Shown here: positions 1-8,260 of the stretch, in pieces
Position numbering within the stretch: position 1 is the stretch's first letter
Layout of the letters: every line of letters begins with the position of its first letter
Assembly: GCF_030811855.1 (NCBI RefSeq)
Contig: NZ_JAUSRN010000015.1
Coordinates: 62,001 to 126,000 of the forward strand
Origin: Variovorax paradoxus
Lineage (GTDB): Bacteria > Pseudomonadota > Gammaproteobacteria > Burkholderiales > Burkholderiaceae_C
DNA: 64,000 nt
Direction of reading: 5' to 3'
The notes under the pieces: generated by a model
Told to the model about the DNA's origin: nothing
The model's database searches: none
What the model saw: the letters and a program-made list of their open reading frames with translations, nothing else
Program-made: the position numbers and the translations under genes

Positions 1-318
1 CGCGAAGTGCCGCGCGGGGTGATCGAGGCGGCGCACGCCATGGGCGCGTCGGAGCTGCAGATCGTCTGGCGCGTGCTGGTGGTCGAGGCGCGCTCGGGCC
101 TGGTGCTGGCGCTCACGGTGCTGGCGGTGAGCTTTCTTTCCTACTCGGCCATTGCCGGCGTGGTGGGCGGCGGCGGCATCGGCGACCTGGCCATCCGCTA
201 CGGCTACTACCGCTTCCAGACCGACGTGATGGTGCTCACCGTGGCGCTGCTCGTGGTGCTGGTACAGATCCTGCAATTCGTGGGCAACACCACGGCGCGC
301 AGGCTGGACAAGCGTTGA
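1..318 (+). CDS. metI: MetI, methionine ABC transporter permease (3' end only)
   Basis: This is the C-terminal part of an inner-membrane permease; the reading frame is open from base 1, so the gene starts outside the window. The residues EVPRGVIEAAHAMGAS form the cytoplasmic EAA loop through which ABC permeases contact their ATPase. Hydrophobic segments around ALTVLAVSFLSYSAIAGVVGGGGIG and VMVLTVALLVVLVQILQFV follow, as at the end of MetI. With the ATPase MetN (not in the window) and the binding protein MetQ, it would import D- and L-methionine. metQ begins 29 bases downstream, so the two are probably in one operon. The family call is secure; only the missing 5' end is uncertain. Confidence 0.9.
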   Translation, partial: REVPRGVIEAAHAMGASELQIVWRVLVVEARSGLVLALTVLAVSFLSYSAIAGVVGGGGIGDLAIRYGYYRFQTDVMVLTVALLVVLVQILQFVGNTTARRLDKR

Positions 319-347
319 ATTTTTGTTCCCTTCCTTTTTTTGATCTC

Positions 348-1169
348 ATGAAAACCGCACTGCTGCGCCGCTCCGTCCTTGCCTTGTCTCTGATTGCCCT
401 GTCGTTCGGTGGGCTTTCGCTGGCACAGGCCCAGGAAGCCAAGAAGAACCTTGTCATCGGCGGCACCGCCGGCTCCAACATCGACCAGCTCAAGGCCGGC
501 ATCGTGCCCATCCTCGAGAAGAAGGGCTACAAGGTGAAGCTGGTCGAGTTCAACGACTACGTGCAGCCCAACCTCGCGCTCGCGCAGGGTTCGCTCGACG
601 CCAACTTCTTTCAGCATCAGGTCTATCTGAAGAAGTTCTCGGCCGACCAGAAGCTCGACCTGGCCGAACTGGTGCAAGGCCCCATTGCGCCGCTGGGCGT
701 GTACTCGACCAAGCGCAAGACGCTGGCCGAAGTGAAAGATGGCGACCGCTTCACGCTGCCCAATGACCCGAGCAACCTGGCCCGCGCGCTGGTGCTGTTG
801 GAGCAGAACAAGCTCATCACCATCAAGCCCGGCGTCGACCCGCTGCGCGCGTCTGAAAAAGACGTGGCCGAGAACCCGAAGAAGCTCAAGTTCATTCCAC
901 TTGAAGCCGCGCAGCTGCCGCGCTCGCTGGGCGACACCGAATACGCGATCGTCAACGGCAACTTCGCGATCTCGTCGGGCCTGAAGCTCAACGAGGCCGT
1001 GGCGCTGGAGAAGACGCCCGATCACTACCTCAATGTGGTGGCCGTGAAGAGCGCCGACAAGAACACTGCCTGGGCCAAGGACATTGTGGAGGCCTACCAT
1101 TCGAAGGACTTCAAGGCCGTGGTCGACACCAAGTTCCAGGGCTATGCCAAGCCCAGCTTCCTGCAATAA
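348..1169 (+). CDS. metQ: MetQ/NlpA family methionine-binding protein
   Basis: Periplasmic substrate-binding component of the methionine ABC importer, 273 aa. The start at 348 was chosen because a signal peptide follows at once: basic MKTALLRRS, a hydrophobic core LALSLIALSFGG, then SLAQAQEA as a signal peptidase I-like site. There is no lipobox Cys, so the protein is probably soluble rather than lipid-anchored. The mature protein opens with NLVIGGTAGSNIDQLKAGI and continues with NLALAQGSLDANFFQH, both typical of the NlpA/MetQ family. The neighbouring metI supports the assignment. The exact ligand (methionine isomers or derivatives) cannot be read from sequence. Confidence 0.92.
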   Translation: MKTALLRRSVLALSLIALSFGGLSLAQAQEAKKNLVIGGTAGSNIDQLKAGIVPILEKKGYKVKLVEFNDYVQPNLALAQGSLDANFFQHQVYLKKFSADQKLDLAELVQGPIAPLGVYSTKRKTLAEVKDGDRFTLPNDPSNLARALVLLEQNKLITIKPGVDPLRASEKDVAENPKKLKFIPLEAAQLPRSLGDTEYAIVNGNFAISSGLKLNEAVALEKTPDHYLNVVAVKSADKNTAWAKDIVEAYHSKDFKAVVDTKFQGYAKPSFLQ

Positions 1170-1190
1170 CTCTCAGGCAAAAGGACGCCC

Positions 1191-1547
1191 ATGCCCGTGC
1201 TCGCTGTTTTCGACGCCGAAGGAAACTGGCGCGACACGCATGTGTGCGACGGCTGGATCAACGAGCACCTGGCTCGGCAGGGTGTGGCCTGGGGCCGCGA
1301 AACCGCGCCGCAAGGGCAGCAGGTGCTCGACCGTGCGGCGCTTGTCTACCTGCCCACGCAGGACGGCTATCTGGGCCTGCTGTTCGAAGCCGGGGAATGG
1401 GTGGCGCTGCCGGCCGACAAGCCGCATTTCTTCGATGCCGGCGAGGCGAAGTCGTTCGATGGATTGCCCGCCGCGCTGCCGCTGTTCGAGGCCTTCGTCG
1501 AACAAGTGCTGTCCCTCACGGGCAACGACGCCGACGACGACGCGTGA
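1191..1547 (+). CDS. Hypothetical protein, 118 aa
   Basis: A small acidic soluble protein starting 21 bases after metQ on the same strand, so probably co-transcribed. I see no signal peptide, membrane segment or recognised catalytic motif. The stretch LPADKPHFFDAGE faintly recalls the C-terminal part of cupin-type acireductone dioxygenases, but the metal-binding HxHxxxE cluster is absent, so I do not assign that function. The C terminus is very acidic (NDADDDA). Codon use matches the core genome, which supports a real gene. The position after a methionine importer hints at sulfur metabolism, but that is inference only. Confidence 0.7.
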   Translation: MPVLAVFDAEGNWRDTHVCDGWINEHLARQGVAWGRETAPQGQQVLDRAALVYLPTQDGYLGLLFEAGEWVALPADKPHFFDAGEAKSFDGLPAALPLFEAFVEQVLSLTGNDADDDA

Positions 1548-1562
1548 AACAATACCCAAAGC

Positions 1563-1745
1563 CTTCTGACCTTCTCCCTCCCCTCCCGGGGGAGGGTTGG
1601 GTGGGGGCACGACGGCGTTCAAAACAGGCCGTCGCTGAATACGGGAGCCGCCCCCATCCCAGCCTTCCCCCAGAGGGGGAAGGAGCAATACCGAGGACCC
1701 CCTGACTTTCTCTCTCCCTCCCGTGGGATGGTTGAGGTGCCTGTG
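1563..1745. repeat. Intergenic inverted repeat, CCTCCC/GGGGGAAGG type
   Basis: An arm starting CCCTCCCCTCCCGGGGGAGG near 1574 is followed by TTGGGTGGGGGC. About 50 bases later its imperfect reverse complement CCCCCATCCCAGCC-TTCCCCCAGAGGGGGAAGG (1651-1683) appears. A second, partial copy (TCTCTCCCTCCCGTGGGATGG) lies at 1709-1731. The element sits between convergent genes and could form a long hairpin that acts as a terminator or as a REP-like repeat. The mirrored arms are directly visible; the biological class is inferred. Confidence 0.65.
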
Positions 1746-1747
1746 CC

Positions 1748-2647
1748 TCAGTGTTTCGCCTCGTTCTTCAGAAAGTCGACAAAAGCCCGCAGCGGCGCCG
1801 GCATGTGCGTGCGGCTCGGGTAGTAGAGAAACGGACCCGAAAAGCTTTGCCACCAATCCTCCAGCACCGGCACCAGCGCACCGCGGTCGAGCGAGGGTCG
1901 CAGGTATTCGTCGAAGGTGTAGATGAGGCCCAGGCCCGATTCGGCCGCATGCAGTTCAAGATCGATCATCGACGCCACCAGCGGCCCGCTCGGCGTGATG
2001 CGCACGGTCTTGCCCTTGCGCACGAAGCCCCAGGCCGCGAGCACGCCGCTCGGAAAGCGGTGGCCGATGCAGGCGTGCTGCAGCAGGTCGGTCGGGTGCC
2101 TGGGCGTGCCATGCGCCACCAGGTAGCGCGGTGACGCGGCGGCCACGAAGCGCTGCACGCGCGGGCCGAGCGGTACCGCAATCATGTCTCGCGCGATGCT
2201 CTCGTCATAGCGAATGCCGGCGTCGAAGCCGGCCGCGAGCACGTCGATGAAGGTGTCGTTGGTCGTCACCTCGAGCGTGATGCCGGGGTGCGCGGCCAGG
2301 AAGCGGCTGGCCAGTGGCGGCAGCACGCGCTGCGTCACGATGGTCGGCACGTTGAGCCGCAGCGTGCCGGTGGGGCTGTCGCGAAAGTTGTTAAGCGTGT
2401 CGAGCGCGCCCGAGATGTCGTCGAGCGCCGGCGCAATGCGCTCCAGCAGCCGCTGGCCAGCCTCGGTGGGCGTCACGCTGCGCGTGGTGCGGTTCAAAAG
2501 CCGCACGCCCAGTTGCGCCTCGAGCCGGCGCATGGCCTCGCTGAGCGAGGAGGGCGACACGCCGCGCAGCGCGGCGGCGCCGCGAAAGCTGCGCGCCCGC
2601 GTTACTGCCATGAAGGCGCCGAGGTCCGAAAGGTCGGGGTCGGTCAT
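1748..2647 (-). CDS. LysR-family transcriptional regulator
   Basis: A 299-aa LysR-type regulator. The N-terminal winged helix-turn-helix covers roughly residues 1-60 (SDLGAFMAVTRARSFRGAAA, then SPSSLSEAMRRLEAQLGVRLLNRTTRSVTPTEAG), followed by a periplasmic-binding-protein-like effector domain containing IDVLAAGFDAGIRYDE, typical of the CrgA/DmlR-like subgroup. The start at 2647 (MTDPDLSDLG) was preferred to one nine codons upstream because it places the HTH at the usual distance. It is divergent from the aldo-keto reductase at 2777, the classical layout for a LysR protein and its target. Confidence 0.9.
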   Translation of the reverse strand: MTDPDLSDLGAFMAVTRARSFRGAAALRGVSPSSLSEAMRRLEAQLGVRLLNRTTRSVTPTEAGQRLLERIAPALDDISGALDTLNNFRDSPTGTLRLNVPTIVTQRVLPPLASRFLAAHPGITLEVTTNDTFIDVLAAGFDAGIRYDESIARDMIAVPLGPRVQRFVAAASPRYLVAHGTPRHPTDLLQHACIGHRFPSGVLAAWGFVRKGKTVRITPSGPLVASMIDLELHAAESGLGLIYTFDEYLRPSLDRGALVPVLEDWWQSFSGPFLYYPSRTHMPAPLRAFVDFLKNEAKH

Positions 2648-2776
2648 GAAAGCGGATTGTGCGGTTTTTTGCACAGCTCGTGCAGTGCTGGACGGATTAT
2701 CGAACGAGGTGCTTTCTTCCAGACTACCGCCATACCGCTAGCAACCGCATGCGGCCTTCAACGAAAGGAAGCTGAA
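2648..2776. promoter_or_regulatory. Divergent promoter region with LysR-box-like dyad
   Basis: The 129-base space between the LysR gene and the divergent aldo-keto reductase contains the inverted repeat TGTGC-N8-GCACA at 2658-2675, followed by CTCGTGCAGTGC. The dyad is compatible with the T-N11-A boxes bound by LysR regulators. A purine-rich ribosome site (AAAGGAAG) precedes the ATG at 2777. The dyad is visible; binding by the neighbouring regulator is inferred. Confidence 0.45.
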
Positions 2777-3787
2777 ATGAACACACGTCAACTCGGGGCC
2801 ACGGGCCCGAAAGTCTCCGCCATCGGCCTCGGCTGCATGGGCATGTCGGCGCTGTACGGCCCCTCGGACCGCACCGAAAGCATCGCCACCATTCATGCCG
2901 CCATGGACGCGGGCATCACGCTGCTCGACACCGGCGACTTCTACGGCAGCGGCCACAACGAAATGCTGATCGGCGAAGCGCTCAGGGGCCTCAAGGGCTC
3001 GCAGCGCGACGCGGCCCTGGTCAGCGTGAAATTCGGTGCCCTGCGCGATCCGGCCGGCGGCTGGAGCGGCTACGACGCGCGGCCCGAAGCAGTGAAGAAC
3101 TTTCTGGTCTATTCGCTGCAACGGCTTGGCGTGGATCACATCGACATCTACCGCCCGGCGCGGCTCGACCCCAACGTGCCGATCGAAGACACCGTGGGCG
3201 CCATTGCCGACATGGTGAAGGCCGGCTACGTGCGGCACATCGGGCTCTCGGAAGTGGGCTCGCACACCATTCGCAAGGCGGCGGCCGTGCACCCGATTGC
3301 CGACCTGCAGATCGAATATTCGCTGATCTCGCGCGGCATCGAGGATGACATTCTTGCGACCTGCCGAGAGCTGGGCATCGGCATCACGGCCTATGGCGTG
3401 CTGTCGCGCGGGCTGATCAGCGGGCATTGGAAGAAAGAGGGCGCGGGTGCTGCGGACTTCCGTACGCACAGCCCGCGCTTCCAGGGCGAGAACGTCGAGC
3501 GCAACCTGACGCTGGTCGATGCGCTGCGCAAGATCGCGGACGCCAAGGGCGTGACGGTCGCGCAGATTGCCATTGCATGGGTGGCCGCGCAGGGCGAAGA
3601 CATCGTGCCGCTGGTGGGCGCGCGGCAGCGCACGCGGCTGGGCGAAGCGCTGGGCTCGCTCGGCATTGCCTTGAGCGCGGACGATCTCGCAGCCATCGAA
3701 CGTGCAGTGCCAAAGGGCGCCGCGGCCGGTGAGCGCTACGCCGCCGCGCAGATGGCGCATCTGGACAGCGAGGCTAGCCACGCCTGA
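2777..3787 (+). CDS. Aldo/keto reductase (AKR13-like)
   Basis: A 336-aa NADPH-dependent (beta/alpha)8-barrel oxidoreductase. Visible features are the N-terminal hairpin MNTRQLGATGPKVSAIGLGCMGMS, the catalytic Asp/Tyr region LLDTGDFYGSGHNE, and Lys in LVSVKFG. The usual catalytic His of QHRVDP is absent: the equivalent segment reads IDIYRPARLDP, placing Ala at the His position. Coenzyme-binding GARQRTRLGEAL is present near the C terminus. The start has a good ribosome site. It is divergent from a LysR regulator and probably controlled by it. The substrate is unknown. Confidence 0.88.
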   Translation: MNTRQLGATGPKVSAIGLGCMGMSALYGPSDRTESIATIHAAMDAGITLLDTGDFYGSGHNEMLIGEALRGLKGSQRDAALVSVKFGALRDPAGGWSGYDARPEAVKNFLVYSLQRLGVDHIDIYRPARLDPNVPIEDTVGAIADMVKAGYVRHIGLSEVGSHTIRKAAAVHPIADLQIEYSLISRGIEDDILATCRELGIGITAYGVLSRGLISGHWKKEGAGAADFRTHSPRFQGENVERNLTLVDALRKIADAKGVTVAQIAIAWVAAQGEDIVPLVGARQRTRLGEALGSLGIALSADDLAAIERAVPKGAAAGERYAAAQMAHLDSEASHA

Positions 3788-3831
3788 TCGGTCAGGCGGG
3801 CATGGCGGCATTCTTTTTTGTAGGATGCGCC

Positions 3832-4548
3832 ATGACCCAGCACATCGGAATCGTCGGATGCTCCGCCGAAGGCGCGGCGCTTTGCTACCAGACCATCTGC
3901 GTGGAGGGCGCCCAACTGCTGGGCCCGCATGCGCACCCCGAAGTCTCGATGCACACGCCGTCGCTTGCCGACTACATGGCGCACATCTACCGCAACGACT
4001 GGCGCGGCGTGGGCGAGGTGATGCTCGCTTCGGCCAACAAGCTCGCGAAGATTGGGGCGAGCTTTCTGGTCTGCCCTGACAACACCATTCACCAGGCGCT
4101 GCCGTTCATCGAAGCGCGATCACCGCTGCCGTGGCTGCATATTGCCGAATGCGTGGCCGACGAGGCCGCGCAGCGCGGGTTCAAGCGCCTGGCCATCACC
4201 GGCACGCGCTGGCTGGTGGAGAGCGAGGTCTATGCCGAGAAGCTCTCTGCCAGGGGGCTCGAGTACGTTCGGCCTGCTGTCGATGAACGCGAAGAGATCA
4301 ACCGCATCATCATGGAAGAGCTGGTTTGCGGTGTCTTCACGCCCGATGCGGTCACGGCGTTCCGCCGCGTCATCCAGCGCATGAAGGACGAGGACGGCTG
4401 CGATGCGGTCGTTCTCGGCTGCACCGAGATTCCGCTCATCATGAATGACGTGAACTCGCCGCTTCCAACGCTCGATTCGACGCGGCTCCTTGCACGCGCC
4501 GCGTTGCAGCGCACGGTGCAGGGCCGCGCCGCGGCTGAAGAGCCCTGA
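3832..4548 (+). CDS. Aspartate/glutamate racemase family protein
   Basis: A 238-aa cofactor-independent amino-acid racemase. The two active-site cysteines expected of the family are visible in FLVCPDNTIHQ (about residue 80) and VLGCTEIPLIM (about residue 200), and the N terminus HIGIVGCSAEGAALCYQ matches the first strand-loop of the fold. The ATG at 3832 was chosen because upstream in-frame codons encode a non-homologous stretch (AAFFFVGCA). Its end lies 3 bases from the end of the convergent hydrolase gene. It may act on aspartate, glutamate or another acidic compound; the sequence alone does not decide. Confidence 0.88.
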   Translation: MTQHIGIVGCSAEGAALCYQTICVEGAQLLGPHAHPEVSMHTPSLADYMAHIYRNDWRGVGEVMLASANKLAKIGASFLVCPDNTIHQALPFIEARSPLPWLHIAECVADEAAQRGFKRLAITGTRWLVESEVYAEKLSARGLEYVRPAVDEREEINRIIMEELVCGVFTPDAVTAFRRVIQRMKDEDGCDAVVLGCTEIPLIMNDVNSPLPTLDSTRLLARAALQRTVQGRAAAEEP

Positions 4549-4551
4549 ACC

Positions 4552-5481
4552 TCAGCCCGCCAGGAACTGCTCGATCAGCCCGGCCACGCGCTGCGGCTGG
4601 TCGTGGTGCAGCATGTGGCCGGCGTCTTCGAGCCGCTCGATGCGCACCGAAGGCACGGACCGGAGGCGCTCATGGAACTCGTCCAGCGTGTAGCGGTTTT
4701 TCCACCACCCCTGCAGGCTGTCGTCCGCGGCTTCGATCATGAGCGTGGGCGCCGAGATCCGCGCATAGAGCGCGAGGGTTTCATCGACCCGGAAGATGTT
4801 GGCGTTGATGATCTTGTGCCCGGGGTCGCCGAGGATTTGCCAGCGCTCGCTGCCGTCGGCCTGCACCTGCAACGCGGACCAATGGCTGGCGAGCCAGTTG
4901 GCCTTGTCGGGCGTGAGGCGCGGATTGGTCTTCATGAGCCGCCGCGCCACGCCGTCCACGGCGGAGTAGCCGGCCAGCGCCATCTCGCCGCGGTGCAGCC
5001 GCTTGAGCTCGTCGATCCATTGGCCGTAGCGCCCGGGCGCTTCTTCGGGCTTGCGCGCCGGCATGCCGAAGCCTTCGAGGTTGACGAGGCGGCGGATGCG
5101 CTCGGGCCTTGCGCCGGCGTAGTGCATGGCGACGTTGCCGCCCATGCTGTGGCCGACCAGGTCGACCGGCCGCGCCGCGTCGCCTTCGCCCGCGTAGTGG
5201 TCGAGCAGCCATTCGAGATCGGCCATGTAGTCGGGCAGCCAGTAGTTGTCGACGCCGCCGCCGTCGGTGAGGCCGAAGCCGCGCCAGTCGGGTGCGACGA
5301 TGAAGCGCTCTTCGGCCAGCGCATCGACCACGAACTGCCAGGAGGCGGCCACGTCCATCCAGCCGTGCAGAAGCACCAGCGGCGGCCGTGCGGCCGAGGG
5401 CTCGCCCCAGAGGCGCACGTGGTAGCTGAGGTTGCGCACGGGCACGAATTCGCTGCGCGAGGGACGGAGGGCTTGGTACAT
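4552..5481 (-). CDS. Alpha/beta-fold hydrolase
   Basis: A 309-aa alpha/beta hydrolase. The oxyanion-hole segment LVLLHGWMD, the nucleophile elbow GHSMGGN (Ser nucleophile), and the C-terminal catalytic His in DAGHMLHHDQP are in the expected order, with a candidate acid in MIEAADDSLQG. The start at 5481 (MYQALRPSRSE) was preferred over one 15 codons upstream with a low-complexity leader. No signal peptide is present, so it is likely cytoplasmic. Substrate unknown; esterase or epoxide-hydrolase-like activity is possible. Confidence 0.88.
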   Translation of the reverse strand: MYQALRPSRSEFVPVRNLSYHVRLWGEPSAARPPLVLLHGWMDVAASWQFVVDALAEERFIVAPDWRGFGLTDGGGVDNYWLPDYMADLEWLLDHYAGEGDAARPVDLVGHSMGGNVAMHYAGARPERIRRLVNLEGFGMPARKPEEAPGRYGQWIDELKRLHRGEMALAGYSAVDGVARRLMKTNPRLTPDKANWLASHWSALQVQADGSERWQILGDPGHKIINANIFRVDETLALYARISAPTLMIEAADDSLQGWWKNRYTLDEFHERLRSVPSVRIERLEDAGHMLHHDQPQRVAGLIEQFLAG

Positions 5482-5597
5482 GGGCGTCGATGATAAGGAG
5501 CCCGGCGCCGGCGCGCAGTCCGGCACAGGACAGCCCTTCGCTCGGCTTTTTGGCGCGCGGCCAGCGCATTGCGGGGGAGGGCGGTAGCATCCCGCGC

Positions 5598-6659
5598 ATG
5601 AAAAAAATCCAACTCGGCCAGAGCGACCTGCACGTCACCCCGATCTGCCTGGGCACCATGACCTTCGGCGAACAGGTGGACGAACCCACTTCCCATGCCA
5701 TTTTGAGCCGTTCGCTCGAGCGCGGCGTCGATTTCATCGACACGGCCGAGATGTACTCGGTGCCCACGCGGCAAGAAACCTTCAGCGTCACCGAAACCAT
5801 CATCGGCCACTGGTTTGCGGCCAACCCCGGTGCGCGCCAGAAGATCACGCTGGCCACCAAGGTGGCCGGCCCGTCGCGCGGCATGCCCTGGGTGCGCGCA
5901 GGCAGCGGCATGACGCCCGAAGACATCGAGGCCTCGTGCAATGCGAGCCTCAAGCGCCTGAAGACCGACGTCATCGACCTCTACCAGATCCACTGGCCCG
6001 AGCGCCACGTGCCGGCCTTCGGCAACATCTATTACGACCCCGCCAAGGAAAGCTCGAAGACGCCCATCCACGACCAGCTCGAAGCGCTCGGCAAGCTGGT
6101 GAAGGCCGGCAAGGTGCGCGCCATCGGCCTCTCGAACGAGACGCCCTACGGCGTGCACGAATTCGTGCGGCTGGCCGAGCAGCACGACCTGCCGCGCGTG
6201 GCCGCGGTGCAGAACGTCTACAACTTGGCGAGCCGCGGCCTGGAGAATGGGCTCGACGAGACGATGCACCGGCTGGGCGTGTCGCTGCTGGCGTATTCGC
6301 CGCTGGCCTTCGGCCTCTTGACCGGCAAGTACGACCAGAGCGGCATCGAGGGGCCCGACGCACCCAAGGGCGCGCGCATTTCGAGCTACGAGTCGGTGCG
6401 CAAGCAACGCTGGGGCCGCCCCGACGCGCTGAAGGCCGCGCGCCTGTACAACCAGCTCGCGCGCGACAACGGCCTGACGCCGGTGCAGCTCGCGCTGGGC
6501 TTCTGCTACACCAAGTGGCAGGTGGCCAGCACGATCATCGGCGTGACCACGCTGGCGCAGCTCGACGAAGACATCGACGCCTACGGCACCACGCTCTCGC
6601 CCGAGGTGCTGGCCGAGATCGACAAGATCCGGTGGGAGATCCGGGATCCGGCGGCGTGA
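5598..6659 (+). CDS. Aldo/keto reductase (Tas-like)
   Basis: A 353-aa aldo/keto reductase. Characteristic residues are MKKIQLGQSDLHVTPICLGTMTFG at the N terminus, FIDTAEMYSVP (Asp and Tyr), LATKVAG (Lys) and LYQIHWPERHVP (catalytic His), so unlike the AKR at 2777 its tetrad is intact. The IHWP signature and the insert after it resemble E. coli Tas. The start at 5598 is the first Met that matches the family N terminus; an upstream in-frame extension is Pro/Ala-rich and not conserved. The physiological substrate is unknown. Confidence 0.9.
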   Translation: MKKIQLGQSDLHVTPICLGTMTFGEQVDEPTSHAILSRSLERGVDFIDTAEMYSVPTRQETFSVTETIIGHWFAANPGARQKITLATKVAGPSRGMPWVRAGSGMTPEDIEASCNASLKRLKTDVIDLYQIHWPERHVPAFGNIYYDPAKESSKTPIHDQLEALGKLVKAGKVRAIGLSNETPYGVHEFVRLAEQHDLPRVAAVQNVYNLASRGLENGLDETMHRLGVSLLAYSPLAFGLLTGKYDQSGIEGPDAPKGARISSYESVRKQRWGRPDALKAARLYNQLARDNGLTPVQLALGFCYTKWQVASTIIGVTTLAQLDEDIDAYGTTLSPEVLAEIDKIRWEIRDPAA

Positions 6660-6681
6660 GCGCCGCGCCAAAGGTGCACCC

Positions 6682-7173
6682 TTGAGCAAGAAGGCTCACG
6701 TTTCGGAAACCCCAGCTACGCAGCTGCTGCGCGCGAACAAGGTCGCGTTCACCGAGCATCCGTATGAGTACCTGGAACACGGCGGCGCGCAGCACAGTGC
6801 CGAGGTGCTGGGCTTCGATCCCTTCACTGTCGTGAAAACGCTGGTGATGCAGGACCAGGATGTCAAGCCGCTGATCGTGCTGATGCATGGCAACCGCACG
6901 GTGTCGACCAAGAACCTGGCGCGGCAGATCGGTGCCAAGTCGGTCGAGCCGTGCAAGCCCGAAGTGGCGCAGCGCCACAGCGGCTACATGGTGGGCGGCA
7001 CCTCGCCCTTCGGCACGCGGCGCCAGATGCCGGTCTACATCGAGTCGACCATCCTCGAACTGCCCAGGATCGCCATCAACGGCGGGCGACGCGGCTACCT
7101 GGTGGGTATCGACCCGCAGGTGTGCGTCACCTTGCTGGCGGCCAAGCCGGTGCAGTGCGCGCTGGCAGAATAG
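6682..7173 (+). CDS. ybaK: YbaK/EbsC-type Cys-tRNA(Pro) deacylase
   Basis: A 163-aa trans-editing protein that hydrolyses cysteine mis-attached to tRNA-Pro. The family signature GGTSPFGTRR is present (about residues 108-117), as are the catalytic-site Lys in PFTVVKTLVM and the C-terminal GGRRGYLVGIDP. The gene apparently begins at a TTG codon (6682), 23 bases after the preceding gene: no in-frame ATG or GTG lies before the conserved part. It runs in the same direction as the Tas-like reductase and may be co-transcribed. Confidence 0.9.
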   Translation: MSKKAHVSETPATQLLRANKVAFTEHPYEYLEHGGAQHSAEVLGFDPFTVVKTLVMQDQDVKPLIVLMHGNRTVSTKNLARQIGAKSVEPCKPEVAQRHSGYMVGGTSPFGTRRQMPVYIESTILELPRIAINGGRRGYLVGIDPQVCVTLLAAKPVQCALAE

Positions 7174-7255
7174 CCGGCCCGCCGGCCTGAGAACGGCGGC
7201 ACCCCTTCTGTCCGAATCAGCGAATAAGAACATCCATCCTTCGTGGAGCGCCGCC

Positions 7256-7891
7256 TTGAGCTTTCATTTGCCTTCCCTCCTGGCCATCGTGGCCTCCTAC
7301 CTGATCGGCTCGCTGTCCTTCGCGGTCATCGTGAGCAAGTCGCTCGGCATGGCCGACCCGCGCAGCTACGGCAGCGGCAACCCGGGCGCGACCAACGTGC
7401 TGCGCTCCGGCAACAAGGGCGCGGCATTGGCCACCTTGCTGCTCGATGCGCTCAAGGGCTGGCTGCCGGTGTTCCTGATCCGCCACTTTGGCGCGCAGTT
7501 CGGGCTGGGTGAGGGCGTCGCCGCGCTGGCGGGCCTGGCGGCCTTTTTGGGCCATCTGTACCCGGTGTTCTTCAGCTTCCAGGGCGGCAAGGGCGTGGCC
7601 ACGGCGGCGGGCGTGCTGGTGGGCATTGCGCCCTGGCTGGGGCTGGCCACCGGCGCCACCTGGCTGATCATCGCGGTGTTCTTCCGCTATTCGTCGCTGT
7701 CGTCGCTGGTGGCGGCCTTCTTTGCGCCGGCGTATTACCTTCTGGGCGGCAACATTGCGTGGCCGCTCGACCGCACGGTGCTGATTGCGATCATCATCAT
7801 GAGCCTGCTGCTGATCTGGCGGCACCGCGAAAACATCCGCCGGCTCGCGGCCGGCACGGAGTCGAAACTCGGCTCGAAGAAAAAGGCTTGA
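7256..7891 (+). CDS. plsY: PlsY, glycerol-3-phosphate acyltransferase
   Basis: A 211-aa inner-membrane enzyme that transfers acyl groups from acyl-phosphate to glycerol-3-phosphate, the first step of phospholipid synthesis. Conserved motifs visible are SYGSGNPGATNVLRSGN, LLDALKGWLPV and FFSFQGGKGVATAAG. Five hydrophobic segments fit PlsY topology. The most likely start is TTG at 7256 (SFHLPSLLAIVASYLIGSLS follows), because no in-frame ATG lies near the conserved N terminus. The RidA gene begins six bases after its end. Confidence 0.92.
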   Translation: MSFHLPSLLAIVASYLIGSLSFAVIVSKSLGMADPRSYGSGNPGATNVLRSGNKGAALATLLLDALKGWLPVFLIRHFGAQFGLGEGVAALAGLAAFLGHLYPVFFSFQGGKGVATAAGVLVGIAPWLGLATGATWLIIAVFFRYSSLSSLVAAFFAPAYYLLGGNIAWPLDRTVLIAIIIMSLLLIWRHRENIRRLAAGTESKLGSKKKA

Positions 7892-7896
7892 ACATC

Positions 7897-8250
7897 ATGG
7901 CATCCATCACCCGCTTCCACGTCGGCCCGCGCCTCTCTGAAACGGCCGTGCATAACGGCACCGTCTACCTCGCGGGCCAGGTGCCCGACGACACCACGCA
8001 GGACATCCGAGGCCAGACCACGCAGGTGCTGGACATGGTCGACCGCCTGCTGGCCGAGGCCGGCAGCGACAAGTCGCGCATCCTCATGACGCAGATATTT
8101 TTGGCCGACATCACCGACATCACGGCCATGAACGAAGTGTGGGATGCTTGGATTCCCGCCGGCAACACGCCGCCGCGCGCGACGGTGGAGGCCAAGATGG
8201 CCAATGCGGCCTACAAGATCGAGATCGTGGTCACGGCCGCGCAGGCCTGA
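7897..8250 (+). CDS. RidA family protein
   Basis: A 117-aa member of the RidA/YjgF/UK114 family, which as trimers hydrolyse reactive enamine/imine intermediates. Signature segments are HNGTVYLAGQVPDDTTQDIRGQ and the C-terminal PPRATVEAKMANAAYKIEIVVTA, where the Arg of PPRATVE contacts the substrate carboxylate in active members. It starts 6 bases after plsY and is probably co-transcribed. It belongs to the Rid subgroup whose second half reads MNEVWDAWIP, so its substrate may differ from that of RidA itself. Confidence 0.9.
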   Translation: MASITRFHVGPRLSETAVHNGTVYLAGQVPDDTTQDIRGQTTQVLDMVDRLLAEAGSDKSRILMTQIFLADITDITAMNEVWDAWIPAGNTPPRATVEAKMANAAYKIEIVVTAAQA

Positions 8251-8260
8251 CGCTCGCTGT

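Noticed and set aside
4932..6689. 585-aa open frame on the minus strand
   Set aside because: It lies antisense to the hydrolase and the Tas-like reductase and is Arg/His/Ala-rich without motifs; typical shadow of GC-rich coding DNA.
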